Part shown: piece by piece, positions 9,659-17,271 of the stretch | Numbering within the stretch: position 1 is the first letter of the stretch | Layout of the letters: each line of letters starts with the position of its first letter | DNA from: Agrobacterium tumefaciens_K | GTDB lineage: Bacteria; Pseudomonadota; Alphaproteobacteria; Rhizobiales; Rhizobiaceae | Length of the DNA: 64,000 nt | Reading direction: 5' to 3' | NCBI RefSeq assembly: GCF_031801495.1 | Contig: NZ_JAOEGC010000002.1 | Span: 2,480,001 to 2,544,000, forward strand | The notes under the pieces: model-generated | Seen by the model: the letters and a program-made list of their open reading frames with translations, nothing else | Told to the model about the DNA's origin: nothing | Databases searched by the model: none | Program-made: the position numbers and the translations under genes

Positions 9659-10822
9659 TCAAACTTTCTGCCGTTTTTCATGGTGAAGCGCGAGATAATC
9701 CGCACTTCGCATCTCGAAAAGCCGCGAGGCCGTGCGATCGAACTCGAAACCCTCGGTCCCCTTGCGCTTGCCAAGCAGGTTCTCGGGCATCGCGGCAGCG
9801 GATGCAAAAAGCCTCACACTGTGATCGTATAGGGCGTCGATGAGAATGATAAAGCGTTTCGTCTCGTTGCGCTTATCCGCATCGAGCAACGGGATATGAT
9901 CGACGAAAACCGTATCGAAGCGATTGGCGATCGCCAAAAAATCGGAAGCACCGTGGGGCTTCTCGCACAGGTCCCTGAACGAAAAGCGCGCAACGCGCCC
10001 GGCGGCCCTCGGCACCAGAATCGAGCGTCCCTTCATCGGGATTTCGGTTGGCGCCACAAGGTGCCCGGCCGTCATGTGCCGCCATGCCATATCCATTGCC
10101 TGATCGGCAGTCCCGTCGAGAGGCGTGACGTAGACGGGAAGGCTTTCCAGCTTTTCCATCCGGTAATCGGTAGGACTGTCCAGCGTCACCACCTCGACAT
10201 GCTTTTTCAGCAACTCGACGAAAGGGAGAAAGAGGCCGCGATTGAGGCCGTCCTTGTAGAGATTGTCCGGCACGACGTTGGATGTGGTGACGAGCGTGCA
10301 GCCATTGGCGAACAGTTCGCTGAAAAGCCGCGCTAGGATCATCGCATCCGCAATATCCGTCACGGTGAACTCATCGAAGCAGAGAAGCTCCGCCTCGGCC
10401 AGCAGTTGCGCTGCGACAGGCGGAATGGGGTCAGCCTGCTTGGTTTCACCGTTCTTCAGCTTCTGCCGATGCGCATGCACGCGATTGTGCACGTCGGCCA
10501 TGAATTCATGAAAATGGCAGCGCCGTTTGGATGTGACAGGCGCCATCTCATAGAACATGTCCATCAGCATCGTCTTGCCACGCCCGACGCTGCCGTAAAC
10601 ATAAAGTCCCTTTACCGACGTGGCGGGGCCAGGTTTGCGCGCAAACATCCAGCCGAGAGCGCTTTTCTTCTTCGCGGGCTTGCGAGCCTTGAGATCGGAT
10701 AGAATCCGGTCAAGATGCCTTGCGACACCGATCTGCGCCGCATCCGCCTGCAACGTTCCGGCTGCCGTCAATGCGTTGAGCTGTTCAACGACACTATGAT
10801 TGTAGTCGGGCAATGGCTGCAT
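9659..10822 (-). CDS. zapE: ZapE/AFG1-family ATPase
   Basis: P-loop ATPase of the ZapE/AFG1 family. In E. coli ZapE associates with FtsZ during division, and mitochondrial AFG1 helps degrade respiratory subunits. 387 residues, normal for the family. Walker A is GLYVYGSVGRGKTMLMD (about residues 71-87) and Walker B is ELLCFDEFTVTDIADAM. The neighbourhood (between sdhCDAB-inh and mdh-suc) is respiratory, and both lie on the same strand, but spacing (50 bp to inh, 179 bp to the mdh start with its own promoter-like elements) suggests a separate unit. The AAA-like motifs make the family call firm; the exact cellular role in this organism is inferred. Confidence 0.92.
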   Translation of the reverse strand: MQPLPDYNHSVVEQLNALTAAGTLQADAAQIGVARHLDRILSDLKARKPAKKKSALGWMFARKPGPATSVKGLYVYGSVGRGKTMLMDMFYEMAPVTSKRRCHFHEFMADVHNRVHAHRQKLKNGETKQADPIPPVAAQLLAEAELLCFDEFTVTDIADAMILARLFSELFANGCTLVTTSNVVPDNLYKDGLNRGLFLPFVELLKKHVEVVTLDSPTDYRMEKLESLPVYVTPLDGTADQAMDMAWRHMTAGHLVAPTEIPMKGRSILVPRAAGRVARFSFRDLCEKPHGASDFLAIANRFDTVFVDHIPLLDADKRNETKRFIILIDALYDHSVRLFASAAAMPENLLGKRKGTEGFEFDRTASRLFEMRSADYLALHHEKRQKV

Positions 10823-10872
10823 GAAGAAGTGCCCTGCGCGCGGACGCGAGGCTGCGTCCGCGGAGAATGGAA

Positions 10873-11412
10873 TTATCGGCTCAGGCTAAGCGGCTGACCG
10901 CTGTTTGTCGTACCGTCGAAGCGCGCATCGGCGCTCTTGTAAACGCGGCCGATGGTGTTGCCAGAACGATCCTTGAAGAGAACCATCTTGCCGGACACTT
11001 CCCAGGATCCCATCGCTGTCAGTTCGCCCGCGCAACCACGGGTGCCGCCACGCGAACCGCTGCCGAGATTGGTCAACGTCAGGAACATGTCGCAGCTTGC
11101 GCCGGCGTTGGAAACACGCCAGTTGCCAACCATGGATTCCTTGGTCACGTCGAGGGCTGCAGCCGGGGGAGCAGCCGAAGCGAGATTGGCGCCACCGGGC
11201 GACGCAGATGTCGGAGCTGTCGGGAACTGGCTACCCGATGCGCCACCGGGCGGAGGCAGAGCGCCGGACTGAACGGAAGGAACGGGCTGCGCCTGAAGCG
11301 GCGGCGTGTAACCTGAGTTACCGCTATTGTTGTTGTAATCGTAGGAGGTACGCTGGCAACCGGCGAGGCTCATGACGACTGCGAGACCCGTTACCATATA
11401 TCTGAATTGCAT
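10873..11412 (-). CDS. Inh/Omp19-family lipoprotein (protease-inhibitor domain)
   Basis: Outer-membrane-type lipoprotein of 179 residues. The signal sequence MQFRYMVTGLAVVMSLAGC ends in a lipobox (LAGC, lipidated Cys19), then an Asn/Pro/Gly-rich linker to about residue 90, then a small beta-barrel-like domain (MVGNWRVSNAGASCDMFLTL onward) with two cysteines (in GASC and RGC) that would form the Inh-family disulfide. The pattern matches Inh-type protease inhibitors and Brucella Omp19, a known inhibitor of host proteases. It lies 204 bp downstream of sdhB behind a terminator, so it is probably transcribed alone. In a plant-associated bacterium it may protect the envelope from proteases; that is inference. 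Confidence 0.85.
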   Translation of the reverse strand: MQFRYMVTGLAVVMSLAGCQRTSYDYNNNSGNSGYTPPLQAQPVPSVQSGALPPPGGASGSQFPTAPTSASPGGANLASAAPPAAALDVTKESMVGNWRVSNAGASCDMFLTLTNLGSGSRGGTRGCAGELTAMGSWEVSGKMVLFKDRSGNTIGRVYKSADARFDGTTNSGQPLSLSR

Positions 11413-11565
11413 ATCAAACTCCCGATTCTCTCGCTTCCGGAAAGACCATGTTCGAACAAGAAGGCCGAATTATTACAAAAGCCTTAGCGTAAGCAAGCGA
11501 CGGCACCGATAATTGCCGCTTTAGTCGATTTTTACCGAATTTTATCATCATCCGGTTGCGAAAAA

Positions 11566-11587
11566 GGCCGCGGTTTTGCCCGCGGCC
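11566..11587 (-). terminator. Rho-independent terminator after sdhB
   Basis: GGCCGCGG (11566-11573), loop of 6, CCGCGGCC (11580-11587); on the minus strand the stem is followed by five T (the AAAAA at 11561-11565). It lies 30 bp past the sdhB stop codon and would end the sdhCDAB transcript. Confidence 0.85.
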
Positions 11588-11616
11588 CTGAGATTGTTAT
11601 ATGGGTTAGAACACCG

Positions 11617-12396
11617 TTAGACGCGACGCTCAACCATCATCTTCTTGATTTCTGCGATCGCCTTGGCCGGGTTCAGACCCTTCGGGCAGGCCTGCGCGCA
11701 GTTCATGATGGTGTGGCAGCGGTACAGGCGGAACGGGTCCTCGAGGTTGTCGAGACGTTCACCGGTTGCCTCGTCACGGCTGTCGATCAACCAGCGATAA
11801 GCCTGCAGCAGAACAGCCGGGCCGAGGTAACGGTCGCCGTTCCACCAGTAGCTGGGACAGGATGTCGAACAGCAGGCGCAGAGAATGCACTCATAAAGGC
11901 CGTCGAGCTTGAGACGGTCTTCGTGGCTCTGTTTCCATTCCTTGGCAGGCGTCGGCGAAACCGTCTTCAACCACGGCTCGATGGAGCGGTGCTGCGCGTA
12001 GAAGTTCGACAGATCCGGCACCAGATCCTTTACCACCGGCATGTGCGGCAGCGGATAGACCTTCACCGTCCCGTTGATCTCGTCCATGCCCTTGGTGCAG
12101 GCCAGCGTGTTCGTACCGTCGATGTTCATGGCGCAGGAACCGCAGATGCCTTCACGGCAGGAGCGGCGCAACGTCAGTGTCGGATCGATGTTGTTCTTGA
12201 TGTAGAGAAGAGCATCGAGAACCATCGGGCCGCAATCGTCGACATCAATGTAATAGGTATCGATACGCGGGTTCTGACCGTCGTCCGGGTTCCAGCGATA
12301 GATCCGGTACTCGCGAACGTTCTTGGCACCATCCGGCTTCGGCCAGACCTTGCCTTCGTTGATCTGAGAGTTCTTGGGAAGCGCAAGTTCAACCAT
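11617..12396 (-). CDS. sdhB: Succinate dehydrogenase iron-sulfur subunit
   Basis: Electron-transfer subunit of complex II carrying three Fe-S clusters between SdhA flavin and the membrane quinone site. 259 residues. The [2Fe-2S] ligands are in SCREGICGSCAMNIDG plus the later TLAC; the [4Fe-4S] and [3Fe-4S] ligands are in CILCACCSTSCPSYWW and CHTIMNCAQACPKGLNP. The start is the ATG at 12396 (MVELALPKN), preceded by GGAGAGG at good spacing; a TTG two codons earlier is less likely. It starts 17 bp after the sdhA stop and is the last gene of sdhCDAB, followed by a terminator. Confidence 0.97.
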   Translation of the reverse strand: MVELALPKNSQINEGKVWPKPDGAKNVREYRIYRWNPDDGQNPRIDTYYIDVDDCGPMVLDALLYIKNNIDPTLTLRRSCREGICGSCAMNIDGTNTLACTKGMDEINGTVKVYPLPHMPVVKDLVPDLSNFYAQHRSIEPWLKTVSPTPAKEWKQSHEDRLKLDGLYECILCACCSTSCPSYWWNGDRYLGPAVLLQAYRWLIDSRDEATGERLDNLEDPFRLYRCHTIMNCAQACPKGLNPAKAIAEIKKMMVERRV

Positions 12397-12413
12397 GTCC
12401 AATTCCTCTCCAA

Positions 12414-14258
12414 TCAGTAGACGCGCGCCTTGGGCGCGATCTTGTAAGGATCGATCCCCTCGGCGATCAGTTCGGTATGAACAGGGCGGTAGTCTAGCTT
12501 CACGTCGCCTTCGGGGCTGACCCAGGCGAGAGTGTGCTTGCGCCAGTTGACGTCGTCGCGACCGGCAAACGGGCCGTCCACGAAATCCTCACGGGCGTGA
12601 GAACCACGGCTTTCCTTGCGGGCTTCCGCCCCGTAGACCGTAGTGATGGCGTTGGCCATCAGGTTATGCAACTCAAGCGTTTCGACCAGATCGGAATTCC
12701 AGACCATCGAACGGTCGGTAACCTTGACGTCCGGCAGTTCCTTCCAGATCGCGGAAAGACGGCGGCAACCGCTTTCAAGCGATTCCTGTGTACGGAACAC
12801 GGCTGCATCGTCCTGCATCGCGCGCTGCATCTTGTCGCGAAGCACGGCGGTCGGCGTTGCGCCGTTGGCGTAACGCAGGCTGTCGAAGCGCTCCATGATC
12901 TTGTCGCAGGCAGCAACGTTCAGTGCCGGGACAGGCTCGGCGCGGTCGATAACCTCTGCGGCACGGATTGCCGCAGCACGTCCGAACACCACAAGGTCGA
13001 TCAGCGAGTTGGAACCGAGACGGTTTGCACCGTGAACGGATGCGCAACCGGCTTCACCAACAGCCATCAGGCCGGGAATGACGCGTTCCGGATTGGAGCT
13101 GTCGGCGTTAAGCACTTCGCCCCAGTAGTTGGTCGGAATGCCGCCCATGTTGTAGTGAACGGTCGGCAGAACCGGGATAGGCTCGCGTGTTACATCCACG
13201 CCTGCAAAGATCTTGGCGCTCTCCGAAATACCCGGAAGACGCTCGTGCAGGATTGCCGGATCAAGGTGATCCAGATGCAGGAAAATGTGGTCCTTGTTCT
13301 TGCCAACGCCACGGCCTTCGCGGATTTCCATGGTCATGCAGCGGGAAACGACGTCACGCGAGGCAAGATCCTTGGCCGAAGGCGCGTAACGCTCCATGAA
13401 GCGCTCGCCTTCGGAGTTGACGAGATATCCGCCCTCACCGCGTGCGCCTTCGGTAATCAGGCAGCCTGCACCGTAGATGCCGGTCGGATGGAATTGAACG
13501 AATTCCATGTCCTGAAGCGGAAGACCGGCGCGTGCGATCATGCCGCCGCCGTCGCCCGTGCAGGTATGCGCCGAGGTCGCGGAGAAGTAGGCGCGGCCAT
13601 AACCGCCGGTCGCCAGAACGACCATCTTGGCCGCAAAGCGATGGATCGTGCCGTCATCGAGGTTCCAGGCGACGACGCCGGTGCAGCGGCTGCCATCGTC
13701 CGACATGATGAGGTCGAGCGCGAAATACTCGATGAAGAATTCGGCGTTGTTGCGCAGCGACTGGCCGTAAAGCGTGTGCAGGATGGCGTGGCCGGTACGG
13801 TCGGCGGCAGCACAGGTGCGCTGTACCGGAGGGCCTTCGCCGTAGTTCTGCATGTGGCCACCAAACGGGCGCTGGTAGATCTTGCCTTCGGCGTTACGCG
13901 AGAAGGGAACGCCGTAATGCTCGAGTTCATAGACCGCCTTCGGCGCTTCCATGGCGAGGTACTGCATCGCATCCACGTCGCCGAGCCAGTCGGAGCCCTT
14001 CACGGTGTCGTAAAGGTGCCACTGCCAACAGTCGGGCGTCATGTTTGTCAGCGAGGCGGCGATACCACCCTGTGCCGCGACCGTATGCGAGCGGGTCGGG
14101 AAAACCTTGGTGATGCAGGCCGTGCGGAAACCCTGTTCGGCCATGCCGAGCGTCGCGCGAAGGCCGGCGCCACCCGCACCCACGACAATCACGTCATAGG
14201 AGTGATCGACATAGGTATAGGCCTTGCCATTCTGTGAAGGAGAGCTTGGAGCTGCCAT
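12414..14258 (-). CDS. sdhA: Succinate dehydrogenase flavoprotein subunit
   Basis: Catalytic subunit of complex II; oxidises succinate to fumarate with covalently bound FAD. 614 residues. The FAD-binding motif YDVIVVGAGGAGLRA sits at about residues 21-35; His58 in TRSHTVAAQGGIAA is the covalent flavin attachment site; the active-site block HPTGIYGAGCLITEGARGEGG and the C-terminal capping domain are complete. It follows sdhD after 7 bp. No oddities in length or residues. Confidence 0.97.
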   Translation of the reverse strand: MAAPSSPSQNGKAYTYVDHSYDVIVVGAGGAGLRATLGMAEQGFRTACITKVFPTRSHTVAAQGGIAASLTNMTPDCWQWHLYDTVKGSDWLGDVDAMQYLAMEAPKAVYELEHYGVPFSRNAEGKIYQRPFGGHMQNYGEGPPVQRTCAAADRTGHAILHTLYGQSLRNNAEFFIEYFALDLIMSDDGSRCTGVVAWNLDDGTIHRFAAKMVVLATGGYGRAYFSATSAHTCTGDGGGMIARAGLPLQDMEFVQFHPTGIYGAGCLITEGARGEGGYLVNSEGERFMERYAPSAKDLASRDVVSRCMTMEIREGRGVGKNKDHIFLHLDHLDPAILHERLPGISESAKIFAGVDVTREPIPVLPTVHYNMGGIPTNYWGEVLNADSSNPERVIPGLMAVGEAGCASVHGANRLGSNSLIDLVVFGRAAAIRAAEVIDRAEPVPALNVAACDKIMERFDSLRYANGATPTAVLRDKMQRAMQDDAAVFRTQESLESGCRRLSAIWKELPDVKVTDRSMVWNSDLVETLELHNLMANAITTVYGAEARKESRGSHAREDFVDGPFAGRDDVNWRKHTLAWVSPEGDVKLDYRPVHTELIAEGIDPYKIAPKARVY

Positions 14259-14265
14259 GACCGGA

Positions 14266-14646
14266 TTATCCTGCGAATGCGATTTTCAGAATGGCGAAGA
14301 TGCAGAGGCCGCCAACGAGAATCGCGAAAAACGTATTGAGCATCAGAAGAACGAGCTTCGGGATCTCGGCGTGAATGTAGTCTTCGATGATGACCTGCAT
14401 GCCGAGCTTCATGTGAATGAGGCCGGAAACGAGCACGAGACCCATGATGACCGCAACCAGCGGGTTCGACAGCGCTGCCGCGACGTCCGCATAAGGCGCA
14501 CCAGCATATCTGATCAGGAAGATCACGAAGAAGATCAGCAGGGGAACGTTTGCAACCGCCGTCACGCGCTGGCGCCAGAAGTGCTCTGTTCCTTCCTTGG
14601 CAGAGCCAAGACCGCGAACCTTACCGAGAGGTGTACGCATATCCAT
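14266..14646 (-). CDS. sdhD: Succinate dehydrogenase membrane anchor subunit
   Basis: Small membrane anchor of complex II that with SdhC binds haem b and ubiquinone. 126 residues with three hydrophobic segments (about 34-52, 57-80 and 98-122). The second helix has GLIHMKLGMQVIIEDYIH, with the His and the Asp-Tyr pair typical of the SdhD haem/quinone region. It starts 12 bp after the sdhC stop. Sequence in this family varies, so the identification rests partly on its place between sdhC and sdhA. Confidence 0.93.
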   Translation of the reverse strand: MDMRTPLGKVRGLGSAKEGTEHFWRQRVTAVANVPLLIFFVIFLIRYAGAPYADVAAALSNPLVAVIMGLVLVSGLIHMKLGMQVIIEDYIHAEIPKLVLLMLNTFFAILVGGLCIFAILKIAFAG

Positions 14647-14658
14647 GAATAGTTCTCC

Positions 14659-15051
14659 TCAGCGCACGATCAGGGCGACAACCCAGATCAGCGCGGTCAG
14701 ACAGATCGATGCCACCCACGATGCCTTGGCGAGCTTTGTCGTGAAGTGCTTGTCGAAGCCGTGCCCTAGATCCCACATGAAATGGCGCAGACCGCCGAGC
14801 AAGTGATGAACCAGTGCCCAGGTGTAGCCGATGAGGATCAGCTTACCGATGACTGTACCCATCGCCCAGTTGACCCAGTCATAATAGACTTCACCGCTTG
14901 CAATGGCGATCAGCCACCAAGCAACCAGCAGCGTGCCGAAATAGAGCGCTCCGCCGGTAATACGGTGCACGATGGATGCAACCATCGTCGGAATCGGCTT
15001 GTAAATTTGAAGATGCGGCGACAAAGGCCGGTTATTTGTCATGTTCGCCAT
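14659..15051 (-). CDS. sdhC: Succinate dehydrogenase cytochrome b556 subunit
   Basis: Large membrane subunit of complex II, 130 residues with three transmembrane helices. It shows the family signatures RPLSPHLQIYKP near the N-terminus, SIVHRITGGALYFG (quinone-site Ser/Arg), and HHLLGGLRHFMWDLGHG (haem-ligand His). I use the ATG at 15051 (MANMTNNRPLSPH) because a GAGG sits 5 bp before it; the frame is open to 15117 but the extra 22 residues are Cys/Arg-rich and unlike the family. First gene of sdhCDAB. Confidence 0.95.
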   Translation of the reverse strand: MANMTNNRPLSPHLQIYKPIPTMVASIVHRITGGALYFGTLLVAWWLIAIASGEVYYDWVNWAMGTVIGKLILIGYTWALVHHLLGGLRHFMWDLGHGFDKHFTTKLAKASWVASICLTALIWVVALIVR

Positions 15052-15358
15052 CAGAACCTCGCGGCGTTTTCCCGTGCGCCCGCAACACAAAGCGAACGCC
15101 CCCAAGCAACAGCACATGACGAAAGAATGTGCATTGCACCAACCGCGACGTTTAATCGCATGGGAACATCACGACAAGCAAATTTCAGCGTCGATTCGAA
15201 TTTAATCGATTGTGACGGACGATTTTTCGAAAAAAAGTGTCGCAAAATAAAAAGTCGAGCGTTTCCAAGATGCGCAGTGCGAAATTTTTGACCTTTACGT
15301 AAATCAAAAATGCTGTAATTTACGTTTTGTTAACTGAAAAAACCGGAGAAAAAGGATC
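15052..15358. promoter_or_regulatory. Divergent regulatory region between sdhC and a secreted-protein gene
   Basis: This 307-bp gap is markedly AT-rich compared with the genes and holds no convincing coding frame. Toward the plus-strand gene there is TTGACC (15288-15293) followed immediately by the palindrome TTTACGTAAA (15294-15303), and a further half site AATTTACGTT 25 bp on (15317-15326). The palindrome shares its TTACGTAA core with the one upstream of mdh. Promoters for sdhC must also lie here, but I could not pick a clear -35/-10 pair on the minus strand. Confidence 0.5.
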
Positions 15359-15727
15359 ATGTTACAGCGTCGAATCGCCGCTTTGGCCCTTGCCTCGGCA
15401 AGCCTTGTTTTAGCATCCGTGCCTCCGGCGTCAGCAGAGAATTTTGGCCATCGCCATTATTATCGGCACCACCAGCAGCAGACCAGTTTTTCCACCGACG
15501 GTCTACCGTCTACGCTTCCCGGCGGCACGTATAGCGGCGGCATCGCAGCCTTGAGAATTCGCGGCAACGGCAACTACTTTGCCATCAGCGGCGGATTGGC
15601 TGTCGGAAACGGAACGACGCGGACAGCGCTGCAGCCGGCACCGAAGGCAAAAATAATCAAGGTGAATTCCGCAACGGCCAATGCTGCGTGCACCTATGAG
15701 CATGGCGTCTGCGTCATCCGCCCGTAA
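15359..15727 (+). CDS. Small secreted protein of unknown function
   Basis: 122 residues. A clear Sec signal peptide (MLQRRIAALALASASLVLAS, predicted cleavage after ASA at residue 26) is followed by a His/Tyr-rich stretch (FGHRHYYRHH, about 29-38), a Gly/Ser/Thr-rich middle, and a C-terminus with two cysteines (Cys111, Cys118) that could form a small disulfide loop. GGAGAAAAAGG just upstream is a good ribosome-binding site. I do not recognise a family. The His-rich segment might bind metal, which is speculation. It is transcribed away from sdhCDAB and shares its AT-rich upstream region. Confidence 0.8.
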   Translation: MLQRRIAALALASASLVLASVPPASAENFGHRHYYRHHQQQTSFSTDGLPSTLPGGTYSGGIAALRIRGNGNYFAISGGLAVGNGTTRTALQPAPKAKIIKVNSATANAACTYEHGVCVIRP

Positions 15728-15787
15728 AGCCGGGACAAATCGTCCGTCACGTGTCCGGCACGGGCTTGAAGCCTTTCCCGCAGCGGA

Positions 15788-16432
15788 TCAGAGAAACCGC
15801 CATACAGTCGTTTTTTTGATTTCGCTGTCTTCAAGAGCCCGTGTCACCGGCACCTGGTATGTCGCCTCTGCAGCAAGCCGATCCTTTGGCAGATAGGCCC
15901 GCCCCGGATCGCCAACAAAGACCGTAACGCCCCTTTTCGTCAGATACCGAAACCAAGGCACCAGAAGATCGGCAAAGGCGCGATCATAGAACACATCCCC
16001 GGCCAGAAGCACCTCGGCGTCAATCTCCCGGCCGACAAGATCAAGTCCGGTAAAGTCTATTTCTACGCCATTGAGCGCCGCATTGAGCGCAACCGCCGTT
16101 CCCGCCCAGGGATCGATATCGACCGCCTGTACGCTCATAGCTCCGGCCATGGCAGCAGCGATGGCGACCATACCCGAGCCGCTGGCAAAATCGAGCACGC
16201 GCTTGCCACGGACACTCTCAGGGTGATCGAGAACATAACGAGCAAGCCCCTGCCCGCCCGCCCAGGCGAACGCCCAGAAAGGCGGCGGCAAACCGATCTC
16301 TTCAAGCTCCTCCTCCGTCTTCAGCCACAGATCGTGAGCTTCCGTTGCCAGATGAAGGTGCAACTCCGGCACATGCGGCGGATGCATGATGCCGGTATTG
16401 TCGAGAATGAAGCGTTGGGGATCGGTCTTCAC
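15788..16432 (-). CDS. ETF-beta-type protein lysine methyltransferase (METTL20-like)
   Basis: Class I SAM-dependent methyltransferase of 214 residues. The SAM-binding motif I is KRVLDFASGSGMVAIAAA (about residues 77-94), followed by the acidic strand QAVDIDPWA; motif post-II reads LLAGDVFYD, the DxxY-type signature of the MTF16 lysine methyltransferases, and GDPGRAYLP is characteristic of the ETFBKMT/METTL20 branch. Human METTL20 methylates the electron-transfer flavoprotein beta subunit, and I recall a characterised Agrobacterium orthologue acting on ETF-beta; the assignment here is by motif. It ends a minus-strand run behind the EVE gene (10-bp gap). Confidence 0.8.
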   Translation of the reverse strand: MKTDPQRFILDNTGIMHPPHVPELHLHLATEAHDLWLKTEEELEEIGLPPPFWAFAWAGGQGLARYVLDHPESVRGKRVLDFASGSGMVAIAAAMAGAMSVQAVDIDPWAGTAVALNAALNGVEIDFTGLDLVGREIDAEVLLAGDVFYDRAFADLLVPWFRYLTKRGVTVFVGDPGRAYLPKDRLAAEATYQVPVTRALEDSEIKKTTVWRFL

Positions 16433-16442
16433 GCTGTATGGA

Positions 16443-16886
16443 TCATGCAGGCGAAAGAGGTGGATTATCGAGGCTGGCCATACGGCACACCTCGAAATAT
16501 TCCTCCTCCGTCACCGGCTGCACGGAAAGCCGCATCGAGGTGACGAGCGACATCTCGGCGAGTTTCGGGTTCGCCTTGACGTCCTTCAGCGAGACGGGCT
16601 TCGGCACATCGCGCACGGCCTTGATATGCACGCAATCCCAGCGGGCATCGCCTTCGGCAGTCGAATCCGGCCGCGACAGTTCGCAGACCTCGACGATGCC
16701 GACGACTTCAAGCCCTTCGTTGGAGTGATAGAAGAAACCCTTGTCGCCGATCTTCATGGCGCGCATGTTGTTGCGCGCCTGATAGTTGCGAACGCCGGTC
16801 CACTCCTCGCCCGCTTCACCCTTGGCCTTCTGCTGATCCCACGACCAGGTAAAAGGCTCGGACTTGAAAAGCCAGTAATTCGCCAT
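16443..16886 (-). CDS. EVE-domain protein
   Basis: 147-residue single EVE domain (PUA-like fold; thymocyte nuclear protein 1 family). The N-terminus MANYWLFKSEPFTWSWDQ and GVRNYQARNNMRAMKIGDKGFFYHS carry the conserved features of the aromatic pocket that in related domains reads modified bases in DNA or RNA. The biological ligand in bacteria is not settled. The start could be ATG 16886 or TTG 16892, which lies 5 bp after GGGAG; I use the ATG. It follows the YciI gene directly (stop at 16893), so the two are translationally close. Confidence 0.85.
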   Translation of the reverse strand: MANYWLFKSEPFTWSWDQQKAKGEAGEEWTGVRNYQARNNMRAMKIGDKGFFYHSNEGLEVVGIVEVCELSRPDSTAEGDARWDCVHIKAVRDVPKPVSLKDVKANPKLAEMSLVTSMRLSVQPVTEEEYFEVCRMASLDNPPLSPA

Positions 16887-16892
16887 AGCCAA

Positions 16893-17186
16893 TTACGCTC
16901 CCGGATTGTTGAAGACCCAGTTGTAGGGCTTGACGTCAACGCTTTCGAACAGGCCAGCCTTGGCATAGGGATCGGCATCGGCCAGCGCCTTGGCGGCATC
17001 GATATCGGCAGCTTCGACAATGACCAGGCTGCCGTTTGGTTTGCCCTCGGCATCTAGGAACGGTCCGGCGATCTTCAGCGTGCCTTCGGCATTCAGCTTG
17101 TTGAGGTGTTCCAGATGCGCCGGGCGCGTGTCCATGCGCACGTTCAGGTGGCCGGGCTTGTCCTTGCAGATAAAAGCAAACAGCAT
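16893..17186 (-). CDS. YciI-like protein
   Basis: 97-residue YciI-family protein with a ferredoxin-like fold. It begins MLFAFICKDKPGHLNVRMDTRPAHLEHL and has the conserved His (about residue 26) and an Asp in the middle (AGPFLDAEGKPNGSLVIVEA), the putative active-site pair of the family. Function is uncertain; relatives are suggested to be small enzymes or dehydrochlorinase-like proteins. It lies 85 bp downstream of gpsA, with a dispersed palindromic element in between, and directly upstream of the EVE gene. Confidence 0.88.
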   Translation of the reverse strand: MLFAFICKDKPGHLNVRMDTRPAHLEHLNKLNAEGTLKIAGPFLDAEGKPNGSLVIVEAADIDAAKALADADPYAKAGLFESVDVKPYNWVFNNPGA

Positions 17187-17199
17187 TCTCGTCTCCTCG

Positions 17200-17255
17200 T
17201 TAGAGCATGTCTCCCAAAAGTCTCAGCGGCTTGGGACCAGGACATGCGTAAAAGC
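17200..17255. repeat. Short dispersed palindromic element (rhizobial AGAGCATGTC type)
   Basis: The segment starts TTAGAGCATGTCTCCCAA and ends TTGGGACCAGGACATGCGTAAAA. Outer arms GCATGTC (17205-17211) and GACATGC (17241-17247) and inner arms TCCCAA/TTGGGA pair, giving a long interrupted stem. This layout matches an element I recognise from memory as scattered between genes of Rhizobium, Agrobacterium and Brucella. Only one copy is seen in this window, between gpsA and yciI. Confidence 0.6.
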
Positions 17256-17271
17256 TATTCAGAAGCCAACC

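Noticed and set aside
12534..14237. 567-residue plus-strand frame antisense to sdhA
   Set aside because: Same cause; sdhA has complete catalytic motifs on the other strand and the frame has no plausible start signal.
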